Shown: positions 1 through 7,508 of the stretch, one piece after another
How positions within the stretch are numbered: the stretch's first letter is position 1
Layout of the letters: every line of letters begins with the position of its first letter
Assembly (NCBI GenBank): GCA_051418055.1
Contig: JBPRGH010000010.1
Location: forward strand, 124,001-188,000
Length of the DNA: 64,000 bases
Reading direction: 5' to 3'
DNA from: JBPRGH01 sp051418055
GTDB lineage: Bacteria > Bacteroidota > Bacteroidia > Cytophagales > Cyclobacteriaceae
Position numbers and translations under genes: made by a program
Notes under the pieces: generated by a model
What the model saw: the letters and a program-made list of their open reading frames with translations, nothing else
Told to the model about the DNA's origin: nothing
The model's database searches: none

Positions 1-55
1 GTAGAGTTAATTAACTGAATAATAAAAAGTAATAAATAAAAAGGAGGATTTAAGA

Positions 56-136
56 GTGAAATTGATAAGAAGGAATCAGGATTTTCTATCAACCTTCTTT
101 AATGATTTTCTGAGACAAGAAAAAAAACTCCAATAG
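56..136 (+). CDS. Possible 26-residue small ORF with a strong ribosome binding site
   Basis: A GTG-initiated ORF of 26 codons ends at TAG 134-136. It is preceded by AAGGAGG at 41-47, eight bases upstream of the GTG. That is a textbook Shine-Dalgarno sequence, which is unusual in this AT-rich Bacteroidota-like genome. The peptide begins VKLIRRNQDFLSTFFNDFL. By memory this resembles the extreme N-terminus of Hsp20-type small heat-shock proteins, but the alpha-crystallin domain is missing. It could be a genuine small protein, or the stump of a deleted hsp20 gene that kept its translation start. The resemblance is an inference from a few residues, so confidence is low. Confidence 0.35.
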   Translation: MKLIRRNQDFLSTFFNDFLRQEKKLQ

Positions 137-162
137 CAATAAAAGTTGCTTAGCAATATATT

Positions 163-196
163 TAATGAAAAGGCAAGATTTGTACCCTTTTCATTA
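163..196. repeat. Inverted repeat (hairpin) upstream of the HtrA gene
   Basis: Arms taatgaaaagg (163-173) and ccttttcatta (186-196) pair perfectly over 11 bp around a 12-nt loop. The hairpin lies between the small ORF at 56-136 and the protease gene at 248. It is not followed by a T-run on either strand, so it is more likely a regulatory or RNA-processing structure than a simple terminator. No CIRCE-type element is visible. Confidence 0.45.
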
Positions 197-247
197 ACTA
201 ACTCCCTCCACGGAGGTTAATAATTTAGGACGAGAAAAGAGAGAAAT

Positions 248-1717
248 ATGAAGAAATTTAGCACATTAATATTAGCCGCCATCTTAGGAAGCGGCATAAC
301 AATAGGTGTAAATGAGTTGGTACGTGATGAGCCGGCTTTTTTTACAGGAGATGAGAGAAATATACCTGTATCACATGTTAATTATGTGGATGCACCCGCA
401 GAGCAGATTTTTGATTTTACAGAAGCTTCAAAAAAGGCTATGCCTGCTGTGGTACATATCAGGTCTACTCAAACAGCAAGAAGAGACGCAAGGGCACAGC
501 AGCAAATACCTGAGGAATTCAGGGATTTCTTTGGTCCATTTTTAAGAGAGCGCCAGGATATTCAGCCGAGGCCAAGATCAGGGAGTGGCTCAGGTGTTAT
601 AATTAATTCTGATGGATTTATTGTCACTAATAATCACGTGATTGACAATGCGGATGTAATTGAGGTTACCTTGAATGATAACAGGTCTTATACGGCAAAA
701 GTAATTGGAGCAGATCCGACAACAGACATTGCTGTGATTAAAATCGAAGAATCAGGTTTACCTCATTTATCTATGGTAGATTCTGACCAGGTACAGGTGG
801 GTGAATGGGTGCTTGCTGTAGGTAATCCATTTAGCCTGACATCAACCGCAACAGCTGGTATTGTCAGTGCCAAAGGCAGAAGCATTAATATTTTAACTGA
901 TACAATGGCCATTGAATCTTTCATTCAGACAGATGCTGCCGTAAATCCGGGTAATAGCGGAGGTGCGCTGGTAAATATTACCGGTGGCCTTATAGGTATC
1001 AACACCGCAATTGCCAGTCCTACAGGTGCATTTTCAGGATATGCATTTGCTGTACCATCTAATATTGTTAACCGTGTAGTGCAGGATTTAATAACATACG
1101 GTGAGGTACAGCGTGGACTTATTGGTGTAGAGATAAGAAATGTAACCAGCGAATTGGTTGAAGAGCTTGATTTGCAGGTAAATCGTGGTGCTTATGTTGC
1201 AGTATTAGCTCCTCAGGGCGCTGCCAGAGAAGCAGGGATTAAAGAAGGTGATGTTATTACCGAGATTGATGGTAAAATAGTGCGTACACCAGCAGATCTT
1301 ATTGGTCTTGTAGCAACGAAACGTCCGGGGGATGTTGTAAATGTGAAGGTAAGCCGTGATGGAAGAGAACGTACATTTAACGTTACCCTTAAGAATTTTG
1401 AAGGCGGCACCGAGCCGGTGAAGAGAGAAAAAGCTGAAATTCTTACTGCATTGGGCGCTGAACTCGAAGATGTCGATAGAGAAACCTTAAAAAGGCTCAA
1501 TATCAGCTCTGGTGTAAAAGTAACCGGTTTAATGGCTGGTAAGATCAGACAAAATACTGATATGAGGGAAGGTTTTATAATAACTAAAATTGATAATCAA
1601 CCTGTAAGATCAAAAGAGCAGGTGGTTGATATCCTTAAGAATAAAAAAGGCGGAATTCTGATGGAAGGTGTTTATGAAGACCGTCGGGGAACCTATTATT
1701 ACGGTTTAGGCTTATAA
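248..1717 (+). CDS. Periplasmic serine protease, DegP/DegQ (HtrA, Do) family
   Basis: This is a trypsin-like serine endoprotease and chaperone of envelope protein quality control. An N-terminal hydrophobic segment (residues 4-20) serves as signal peptide or anchor. The protease domain spans about 60-270 with the catalytic triad visible: His130 in TNNHVI, Asp160 in TTDIAVIKI and Ser237 in NPGNSGGAL. Two C-terminal PDZ domains follow (about 280-385 and 395-489). Its 489 residues match the Do/DegQ class with two PDZ domains. It stands alone on its strand, ends in a strong terminator, and has a hairpin-containing leader upstream. A heat- or envelope-stress response would be typical, but no sigma-E-like site can be read. 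Family assignment is secure. DegP versus DegQ cannot be separated here. Confidence 0.95.
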   Translation: MKKFSTLILAAILGSGITIGVNELVRDEPAFFTGDERNIPVSHVNYVDAPAEQIFDFTEASKKAMPAVVHIRSTQTARRDARAQQQIPEEFRDFFGPFLRERQDIQPRPRSGSGSGVIINSDGFIVTNNHVIDNADVIEVTLNDNRSYTAKVIGADPTTDIAVIKIEESGLPHLSMVDSDQVQVGEWVLAVGNPFSLTSTATAGIVSAKGRSINILTDTMAIESFIQTDAAVNPGNSGGALVNITGGLIGINTAIASPTGAFSGYAFAVPSNIVNRVVQDLITYGEVQRGLIGVEIRNVTSELVEELDLQVNRGAYVAVLAPQGAAREAGIKEGDVITEIDGKIVRTPADLIGLVATKRPGDVVNVKVSRDGRERTFNVTLKNFEGGTEPVKREKAEILTALGAELEDVDRETLKRLNISSGVKVTGLMAGKIRQNTDMREGFIITKIDNQPVRSKEQVVDILKNKKGGILMEGVYEDRRGTYYYGLGL

Positions 1718-1728
1718 AAAGAACAAAG

Positions 1729-1758
1729 AAGAAAGTCCTGCGAAAGCAGGACTTTCTT
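1729..1758 (+). terminator. Rho-independent terminator after the HtrA gene
   Basis: A perfect 13-bp stem (1729-1741 with 1746-1758) is closed by a GAAA tetraloop, 11 nt after the stop codon. The T-run is short, but the upper stem is very stable. Confidence 0.85.
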
Positions 1759-1835
1759 AATTAAAGCATCAAAATTTCAAAAATTTACGTATACTTATAC
1801 AACGATCTTTGTTTTTTGTGTGATTGAAAACGCGT

Positions 1836-2009
1836 ATGAAGAGATTATATAGAAAAGGTGATTTTGTGAAAAACAAAAAAACCGGGCGAGTTATGGAAGT
1901 TTTAAGATACATTAAGGAAAATGTAGTACAATGCGCCTGGTTTGATTTAGAAAAGAAAGAAATAAGAAAAAATAATTACGATCAGGACAGCCTTTTAAAA
2001 GCAGGTTAA
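1836..2009 (+). CDS. Small YodC-like (DUF2158-type) protein
   Basis: This is a 57-residue protein of unknown function. The pattern GDFV, then VMEV, then VQCAWFDLEKKE and a final SLL matches the small beta-barrel-like DUF2158/YodC family, which has GDvV near the start and a central VxCxWF. A frame-compatible TTG exists at 1824. ATG 1836 is preferred because family members place the GDxV motif within the first ten or so residues. It stands between two hairpins, so it is probably monocistronic. Function is not known for the family. The assignment rests on motif spacing only. Confidence 0.7.
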   Translation: MKRLYRKGDFVKNKKTGRVMEVLRYIKENVVQCAWFDLEKKEIRKNNYDQDSLLKAG

Positions 2010-2022
2010 AACCCGATTAAAC

Positions 2023-2051
2023 AATTTCAGGAGCAGTTTTTTCCTGAAATT
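2023..2051. terminator. Hairpin after the YodC-like gene
   Basis: Arms aatttcagga (2023-2032) and tcctgaaatt (2042-2051) form a 10-bp stem around a T-rich loop. It sits 13 nt after the stop codon and probably acts as terminator or 3' end protection, although no T-run follows. The remaining stretch to 2254 shows nothing else recognisable. Confidence 0.55.
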
Positions 2052-2254
2052 ATTAGTTATAACTTTTTTTAATTATCCTGTCTGCATTTTACATGTAGAT
2101 ACGGGATTTTCTTTGTTTATAGATTAAGGTAAAATAGACCTATCTTAAATTTCCGTTATCTAAGCGGGCTTATCTTTCAAAATAAAATAATTTTGTAGTA
2201 ATCATTTTTATTACGTTAATTACTATATTTAAAAGAACCTAAACTCTTATTCAA

Positions 2255-2545
2255 ATGCCTCATCCACTAGCTAATATTGCCATAAGCCTTGCTCCGGTTG
2301 CTGCAGATCTCTTTGGTAAGGTTGTAAATATCAAAAAGGAAGCCGGTGAGAAAAAGGATATATCAACAAGAGTGGAGCAGCTTGAAAATTATGAAGTAGA
2401 GCAGGCAAAGCTTTTGGAAGAGTTGACCTTAAAAGTAGATTACCTACAACAGCGAAACAGAACCTTATCATGGATGGCCGGCATAGCAATATGGCTCGGT
2501 ATCTTCTCTTTTATAGGTATTATCGTATTAATATTTACCCTCTGA
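2255..2545 (+). CDS. Small membrane protein with a coiled coil
   Basis: A 96-residue protein that I do not recognise. Residues 1-25 are mildly hydrophobic. Residues 35-70 are charged and heptad-like (VEQLENYEVEQAKLLEEL), suggesting a short coiled coil. Residues 72-95 form one strong transmembrane helix. The layout resembles small membrane-anchored partner proteins. It is followed by a decayed permease fragment in the same direction, so the original neighbourhood has been disrupted. Start ATG 2255 is the only reasonable one. No function is claimed. Confidence 0.6.
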   Translation: MPHPLANIAISLAPVAADLFGKVVNIKKEAGEKKDISTRVEQLENYEVEQAKLLEELTLKVDYLQQRNRTLSWMAGIAIWLGIFSFIGIIVLIFTL

Positions 2546-2608
2546 TGCAGCTTATTATTTTCCCGGGTGTTTTAAATAGTTATTTACCCCAGTCGTAATT
2601 TTGCCTAG

Positions 2609-2818
2609 CTAATAATAAGGGCATTTGTAATATCAATTCCTGTTGCAGCATATTTAATGGTTCAGTGGCTCGAGAATTTTGCATGTAAAACTACAATTGG
2701 TATTGTGCCATTTGCTCTTGCAGCTCTTGTTACTGTTATAATAGGTATCCTAACAGTAAGCTTTCAGTCATATAAATCAGCTACTGCTGATTCTGTCAGG
2801 TCGTTACGGAATGAATAA
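2609..2818 (+). pseudogene. Remnant of an ABC-transporter permease (MacB/FtsX type), C-terminal tail only
   Basis: Read in the frame ending at TAA 2816-2818, this stretch encodes AFVISIPVAAYLM, QWLENFA, KTTIG, LTVSFQSY and finally VRSLRNE-stop. That is the typical last transmembrane helix and terminal motif of the FtsX/MacB-like permeases common in Bacteroidota. There is no start codon, and a stop lies just upstream (TAG 2606-2608). The other roughly 700 residues of such a permease are absent. The last 23 bp overlap the 3' end of the convergent cyclase gene. This is a gene relic left by a deletion, read directly from the sequence; the family identity comes from knowledge of the motif. Confidence 0.8.
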
Positions 2819-3902
2819 CCTTATCAATGGCATATAATTTAACAATTTCTTTTTTACCCTTTAAATTCATTTCGCTTATTTCACGGAAAGTATAATATGG
2901 AGTACATTCTTTCATGTAATTATAAAGATGTTCGCTGGCAAGAATTCGTTCTCCCAGCTCGGAACATTTTTCCTGAATGCGTGCAGTAGTATTTACAGTG
3001 TCACCAGTAAATACTATTTCTTTTTTATATGTGCCTATTTCTCCTGTAGTCACATCTCCACAGTGGATTCCCGCTTTAAAATGAGGGACATAAGCATATT
3101 TACCTTTAAAATAATCTGCTTTCTCTCGTATTAAATCTCGTATGGCAAAGAAGCATTTGATGGCATTAGCTTCCGAACTTTGTCGCTCCATGAGCCAGGT
3201 AACAACAACCTCATCTCCCACATATTGATATATTTCCCCTTCTGAATTTACTATTGGCTCAGTGATCAGTTCAATAATTTCATTGAGCATACTGAAGTAA
3301 TTCCGATGGCCCAGCTCCTCGGCTATTTCTGTTGAGGACCGCATGTCCATAAACATAAATATTCGTTTCTCATACTTTGGTCGGTGATACTTTCCCAACA
3401 GAAGGTTGAAAAAAACTCCCTGGCCATATTTATCATTGATTTGTAAAACAATGATGGTAAGGGTTGCAATAAGTGTCCAGGTAACCATATTGAGCCAAAA
3501 CGTATTCGTACCCAGATACTGCTTTAAATTGAAATAGAAATCTTCCTGAAATGTAGAGGGGCCTTCATAAAACCAAAAATAAAATGTATAAGCTATTACT
3601 GAAAGGGCAATAATTATTGCCATTATACTCATCACATAAATTATAATGGATATTCCCAGGGGCTTTTTTCGGAATTTATCTTTTAGGAAAAATATAAGAA
3701 TTGTTCCCCCAAAAAGCCCCGCAATGAAAGTTGAGATGACATTGGTGATTATATTGGTTTCAAGATCATAAGACTGATACTCCAGTTCCTCTATGCTTTT
3801 TCCAATATAATGGTTATAATAAGCGATGAGTATTCCAAGGATGACCCAGGTAAGTGTGACAAATAATACATTTTGAAGCTTAAGCTTTGTATATGGCCTC
3901 AT
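2796..3902 (-). CDS. Membrane-bound class III adenylate/guanylate cyclase-like protein
   Basis: 368 residues with four predicted transmembrane helices (about 12-29, 50-73, 83-110, 138-156) and then a class III nucleotide cyclase domain (about 178-365). The two metal-binding aspartates are present: Asp186 in FMFMDMRSS and Asp230 in QYVGDEVV. The TGDTVNTTARIQ motif is also there. The residues that normally read the purine are not canonical: Gln226 stands where ATP cyclases have Lys, and Val298 where they have Asp or Thr. The product could therefore be cAMP, cGMP or another cyclic nucleotide. The gene is monocistronic and converges on the permease remnant. Family is secure; substrate is not. Confidence 0.88.
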   Translation of the reverse strand: MRPYTKLKLQNVLFVTLTWVILGILIAYYNHYIGKSIEELEYQSYDLETNIITNVISTFIAGLFGGTILIFFLKDKFRKKPLGISIIIYVMSIMAIIIALSVIAYTFYFWFYEGPSTFQEDFYFNLKQYLGTNTFWLNMVTWTLIATLTIIVLQINDKYGQGVFFNLLLGKYHRPKYEKRIFMFMDMRSSTEIAEELGHRNYFSMLNEIIELITEPIVNSEGEIYQYVGDEVVVTWLMERQSSEANAIKCFFAIRDLIREKADYFKGKYAYVPHFKAGIHCGDVTTGEIGTYKKEIVFTGDTVNTTARIQEKCSELGERILASEHLYNYMKECTPYYTFREISEMNLKGKKEIVKLYAIDKVIHSVTT

Positions 3903-4034
3903 ATTTTAATTGTTCAGGCTATTTCCAGTGCAATTAAAATGCCTTTGATTAATCTTTGAATAAAGGCAGTCAAAGCTATTAAAAACCAGCCTGTTGTGGT
4001 GAATATTCCTCAATAATTATTGGAATAACAAATT

Positions 4035-4511
4035 TTAAAGTTTTTCTTCTGAACCGAGATGGGATTTTTTGAAATACTGCATTAATATAAAGCTAATGAG
4101 TACTCCACTTAATGCGCCTTCAAATAATATAGCAACGGAGGCAATATATGGGTTTAGCAAGTGCCCAAACATTTCATGCTCCTTAATCTGTTGCATAAAA
4201 GCAGGGTCAATTAAATCAAGATAAATAGCCAGGAAAACACAGAAAATAATTAATGATATCCCAGCAGTGGCTATTCCCGTTGCTAATCCTGTAAAATAGG
4301 CAAAATCCGGGTTTTTCATACTTTCATAACGGATTGCTAAAAATATTCCGGCAAATAAGATCAAAAAATTTAATGAGCGTAACTCAAGGATTTGAGCAAG
4401 GCCAAGCAGGCGCATCAGAATAAAAAATGCGATAAATCCAACAGCTGTGATAGTACCGTATTTTACTGCAACACGTTCTATTTTAATATCTTTTTTTAAT
4501 GTTTGTGGCAT
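4035..4511 (-). CDS. DUF4199 family membrane protein
   Basis: A 158-residue integral membrane protein with four hydrophobic helices (about 18-35, 45-62, 72-98, 122-146). The arrangement, including a charged N-terminus, a YESMKNPDFAYFTG loop after helix 2 and a soluble segment with MFG before helix 4, matches the DUF4199 family found widely in Bacteroidota. The function of the family is unknown. It is divergent from the PLP enzyme gene starting at 4572 and shares a 60-nt AT-rich promoter region with it. Confidence 0.8.
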   Translation of the reverse strand: MPQTLKKDIKIERVAVKYGTITAVGFIAFFILMRLLGLAQILELRSLNFLILFAGIFLAIRYESMKNPDFAYFTGLATGIATAGISLIIFCVFLAIYLDLIDPAFMQQIKEHEMFGHLLNPYIASVAILFEGALSGVLISFILMQYFKKSHLGSEEKL

Positions 4512-4571
4512 AATTATAATTTACTCATACTATTTATTAAATACAACTGAATTTAATTTGAATTTCATTAA

Positions 4572-5528
4572 ATGTCGGTAATGAGACCACCTAATTCTTT
4601 AATTTCGAGGCACATGGAAATCATTTTAGTTACAACACCGGAATCCTCTGGAATCCAGCTGCACCTAGGCCGTATCGATAAAACCGATCCTTATATTTCG
4701 GGAAATAAATGGTATAAGCTGAAGTACAACCTTAAAAAGGCCAAAGATGAAGGCTATGATACCATCCTAACTTTCGGTGGCGCTTATTCCAATCATATCT
4801 ATTCCACGGCTGCCGCAGCTCAAGAGCATGGCATGAAAAGCATTGGTTTGATAAGGGGTGAGGAAAAATTACCTTTAAATCCTACATTAAAATTCGCTTC
4901 TGAGCATGGAATGGAGCTGCATTATGTTTCCCGCAGCGACTATCGTAAGAAAGGAGAGCCGGATTTCATTAATGCTTTAAGGGAAAAATTTGGAAGGTTT
5001 TATCTTATTCCCGAAGGAGGAACCAACGATTTAGCTGTAAAAGGAGTTGCGGAAATAATCCACGAGGTATATGAAGACTACAACTATTGGATAACTCCTG
5101 TAGGGACCGGGGGTACACTGGCAGGCTTGGTTAAAGGGTTGGAGGGGAAAAATAACGTTCTTGGCTTTTCAGCTTTAAAAGGTGCTGAAGGAGGTTTGGA
5201 AAATGACATTGCAAGTCTCTTAAATCATACGGGGAATAGCCATTTAAAAAACTGGTCTGTTAAACATGATTATCATTTTGGCGGATATGCCAAAATTGAC
5301 CAACAGCTTATAAATTTTATACTTGATTTCCAGATCCTGAACAATGTTCTGCTGGATCCTATTTATACATCAAAAATGATGTATGGTGTTTTTAAATTAA
5401 TTGAGGCAGGATATTTTCCCCCGGGCTCAAAAATTTTAGCTTTTCATACCGGAGGTTTACAAGGATGGAATGGAATGAAGGAAAGATACTCTTTGGTTAA
5501 TAATTTATTTCCTCTTGACGGAGCTTAA
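4572..5528 (+). CDS. PLP-dependent 1-aminocyclopropane-1-carboxylate deaminase / D-cysteine desulfhydrase family enzyme
   Basis: 318 residues of the fold-type II (tryptophan synthase beta-like) PLP family. The cofactor lysine is expected in the GNKWYKLKYN segment (residues 44-53). The GGAYSNH substrate loop follows, and a glycine-rich phosphate-binding loop GTGGTLAGLV sits near 180. The family includes ACC deaminase and D-cysteine desulfhydrase, and bacterial members like this one usually act on D-cysteine or related D-amino acids. Two starts are possible: ATG 4572, or ATG 4614 (MEIILV). The second removes a poorly conserved 14-residue head. The 3' end overlaps the convergent DUF5698-type gene by 24 bp. 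Exact substrate is unknown. Confidence 0.85.
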   Translation: MSVMRPPNSLISRHMEIILVTTPESSGIQLHLGRIDKTDPYISGNKWYKLKYNLKKAKDEGYDTILTFGGAYSNHIYSTAAAAQEHGMKSIGLIRGEEKLPLNPTLKFASEHGMELHYVSRSDYRKKGEPDFINALREKFGRFYLIPEGGTNDLAVKGVAEIIHEVYEDYNYWITPVGTGGTLAGLVKGLEGKNNVLGFSALKGAEGGLENDIASLLNHTGNSHLKNWSVKHDYHFGGYAKIDQQLINFILDFQILNNVLLDPIYTSKMMYGVFKLIEAGYFPPGSKILAFHTGGLQGWNGMKERYSLVNNLFPLDGA

Positions 5529-6083
5529 CCAGCTGCCTATTCCTCTCCGGGTTGGTTGTTCTATAAGTAAACCACTTTCGCTCGCAGATTTAATTCCTTC
5601 AACCGTATAAAAAGCATGTGGTATGTCTTTTTTAATTATATTTTCGACCTCCGACAGCTCTTCACGTTTGACTACAGTAAATAAAATTGTTTCTGGTCCT
5701 TTTATACCCTGGCTGTTGATTAATGAAAACCTCATATTATTAGCAATAAGATGTTCCTTAAAAGGGCCCATGTCTTCGCTGCTGATTATTCTTACCACCA
5801 CCTTTCCCAGGGCAATACGTTCTTCAATTTTCATACCTACAAGAATGCCACAGGCAAACCCTGCAGGATAGGCGATATAAGAGTAAACATTATCCAGATG
5901 CTCAAATATCTGGCGGATTGCCAATAGCCATATCAGGGACTCGAAAAAACCCAGGATTGTAGCCATATATTTTTTGCCAGCAAGGACATAAATAATACGG
6001 ATCGTATTAATTGATACATCCAGAACACGTGCAAAAAAGATGAATAGTGGTAGGAGTATGTAAAATAATGTAGAATCTTCCAT
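5505..6083 (-). CDS. UPF0316 / DUF2179-DUF5698 membrane protein
   Basis: 192 residues. Three N-terminal transmembrane helices (about 8-30, 38-60, 66-86), with the signature RVLDVSINTIRIIYV, form the DUF5698 part. A soluble C-terminal DUF2179 ferredoxin-like domain (about 95-170) follows, with VVRIIS and TVVKREEL segments. Homologues such as Bacillus YebE are predicted membrane proteins without firm function. The gene lies 2 nt downstream of radA on the same strand, so it is probably co-transcribed with it. Confidence 0.85.
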   Translation of the reverse strand: MEDSTLFYILLPLFIFFARVLDVSINTIRIIYVLAGKKYMATILGFFESLIWLLAIRQIFEHLDNVYSYIAYPAGFACGILVGMKIEERIALGKVVVRIISSEDMGPFKEHLIANNMRFSLINSQGIKGPETILFTVVKREELSEVENIIKKDIPHAFYTVEGIKSASESGLLIEQPTRRGIGSWLSSVKRK

Positions 6084-6085
6084 TT

Positions 6086-7453
6086 TTATAATGCTTCAAT
6101 AACCTGCCTGATGTTAGCCTTTCCTACAACTTCAATATCAAATTGTTTGATGTTAACGGTTTTCAGTCCAAAGGTAGAAACAAAAATCTTCTTAAATCCT
6201 AGTTTTGCGGCCTCAGCAATACGTTGCTCCATTCGATTTACGCTTCTAAGCTCACCACCCAGTCCAACCTCTGCAGCAAAACAAAACCTGTCATCTACCG
6301 GCAGGTCTTCCAGTGATGAAACCAGGCTAATACAAATTGCGAGATCTACTGCCGGATCTTCCACTTTAATTCCTCCGGCCATATTCAGAAATACATCCTG
6401 CATTATAAACTGATAACCTGCTCTTTTTTCCAGTACAGCTAGTAGCATGTTTAGCCTTTTCTGGTCAAAACCCGTGCAGGAGCGTTGCGGAGTATTATAG
6501 GTTGCCCGGCTGACAAGCGACTGAATTTCAATAAGCAAAGGGCGATTCCCCTCTAATGTTGCTCCTATAGCTACTCCTGAAAGATCGCCACTCTTTTGGG
6601 ATATCAATATTTCCGAGGGATTATTTACCTGCCGCATGCCATCTCCCTGCATTTCATAAATGCCCATCTCTGCTGTTGATCCGAACCTGTTTTTATGGGT
6701 ACGTAAGATGCGGTAGCTGAGATGTCTGTCACCTTCAAACTGAAGCACCGTATCCACCATATGTTCCAGCACCTTGGGGCCTGCAATACTTCCTTCTTTT
6801 GTAATATGGCCTACCATAACAATAGAGATATTTTTCTCTTTGGCAACCTGAATAAGGTCATTTGCACTTTGGCGTATCTGGCCTACGGATCCCGGTGCAG
6901 ACTCGATCCAGGGGGAATGGAGAGTCTGAATGGAGTCGATAATGATCAGGGACGGGTTCAGGGATTTTGCCTGTTTAATGATCTTTTCCGTGGAGGTTTC
7001 TGAGTACAAATAAAGATTTTCATTATCTGCTCCTGTAATCCTTTCGGAGCGCAGGCGTATTTGCTGAAGGCTTTCTTCACCACTGACATAGAGGATTTTG
7101 GCCTCACTAAGCGAAAGGGATAACTGCAGAAGTAAAGTAGATTTTCCAATGCCAGGTTCACCTGCAATTAATATTACAGATCCGGGGACAATGCCGCCAC
7201 CAAGCACACGGTTAAACTCCTGATCGGCGGTAACTAAACGGGAAAAATTCTGAGCTCCGATCTCCGTAATTTTTTTGGGAAGATGATCTTCCTTATCAAT
7301 AAATTTTTGCTGCTCAACCTTAGATTTCGGGCCTGTAACTACCTGCTCTTCGACGAAAGTATTCCACTCCTGGCAGGAAGGGCATCTGCCTTGCCATTTT
7401 GGGGATTCATAACCACAATTTTGACAGAAGTATAAAGTTTTTGTTTTAGCCAT
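6086..7453 (-). CDS. radA: DNA repair protein RadA (Sms)
   Basis: A RecA-like ATPase that promotes branch migration during recombinational repair. The N-terminal zinc finger is complete (Cys10, Cys13, Cys24, Cys27). Walker A is GEPGIGKST (98-106), the RadA-specific KNRFG motif appears near residue 250, and the C-terminal half is the Lon-protease-like domain typical of RadA. At 455 residues it has the normal family length. The DUF2179-type gene follows after 2 nt, and gpmI diverges upstream. Confidence 0.97.
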   Translation of the reverse strand: MAKTKTLYFCQNCGYESPKWQGRCPSCQEWNTFVEEQVVTGPKSKVEQQKFIDKEDHLPKKITEIGAQNFSRLVTADQEFNRVLGGGIVPGSVILIAGEPGIGKSTLLLQLSLSLSEAKILYVSGEESLQQIRLRSERITGADNENLYLYSETSTEKIIKQAKSLNPSLIIIDSIQTLHSPWIESAPGSVGQIRQSANDLIQVAKEKNISIVMVGHITKEGSIAGPKVLEHMVDTVLQFEGDRHLSYRILRTHKNRFGSTAEMGIYEMQGDGMRQVNNPSEILISQKSGDLSGVAIGATLEGNRPLLIEIQSLVSRATYNTPQRSCTGFDQKRLNMLLAVLEKRAGYQFIMQDVFLNMAGGIKVEDPAVDLAICISLVSSLEDLPVDDRFCFAAEVGLGGELRSVNRMEQRIAEAAKLGFKKIFVSTFGLKTVNIKQFDIEVVGKANIRQVIEAL

Positions 7454-7508
7454 TTAATGAGCAAGTTTCTAAAAAAAGCCGGAACTTTACCAAGTGTAAT
7501 TGAAAATT

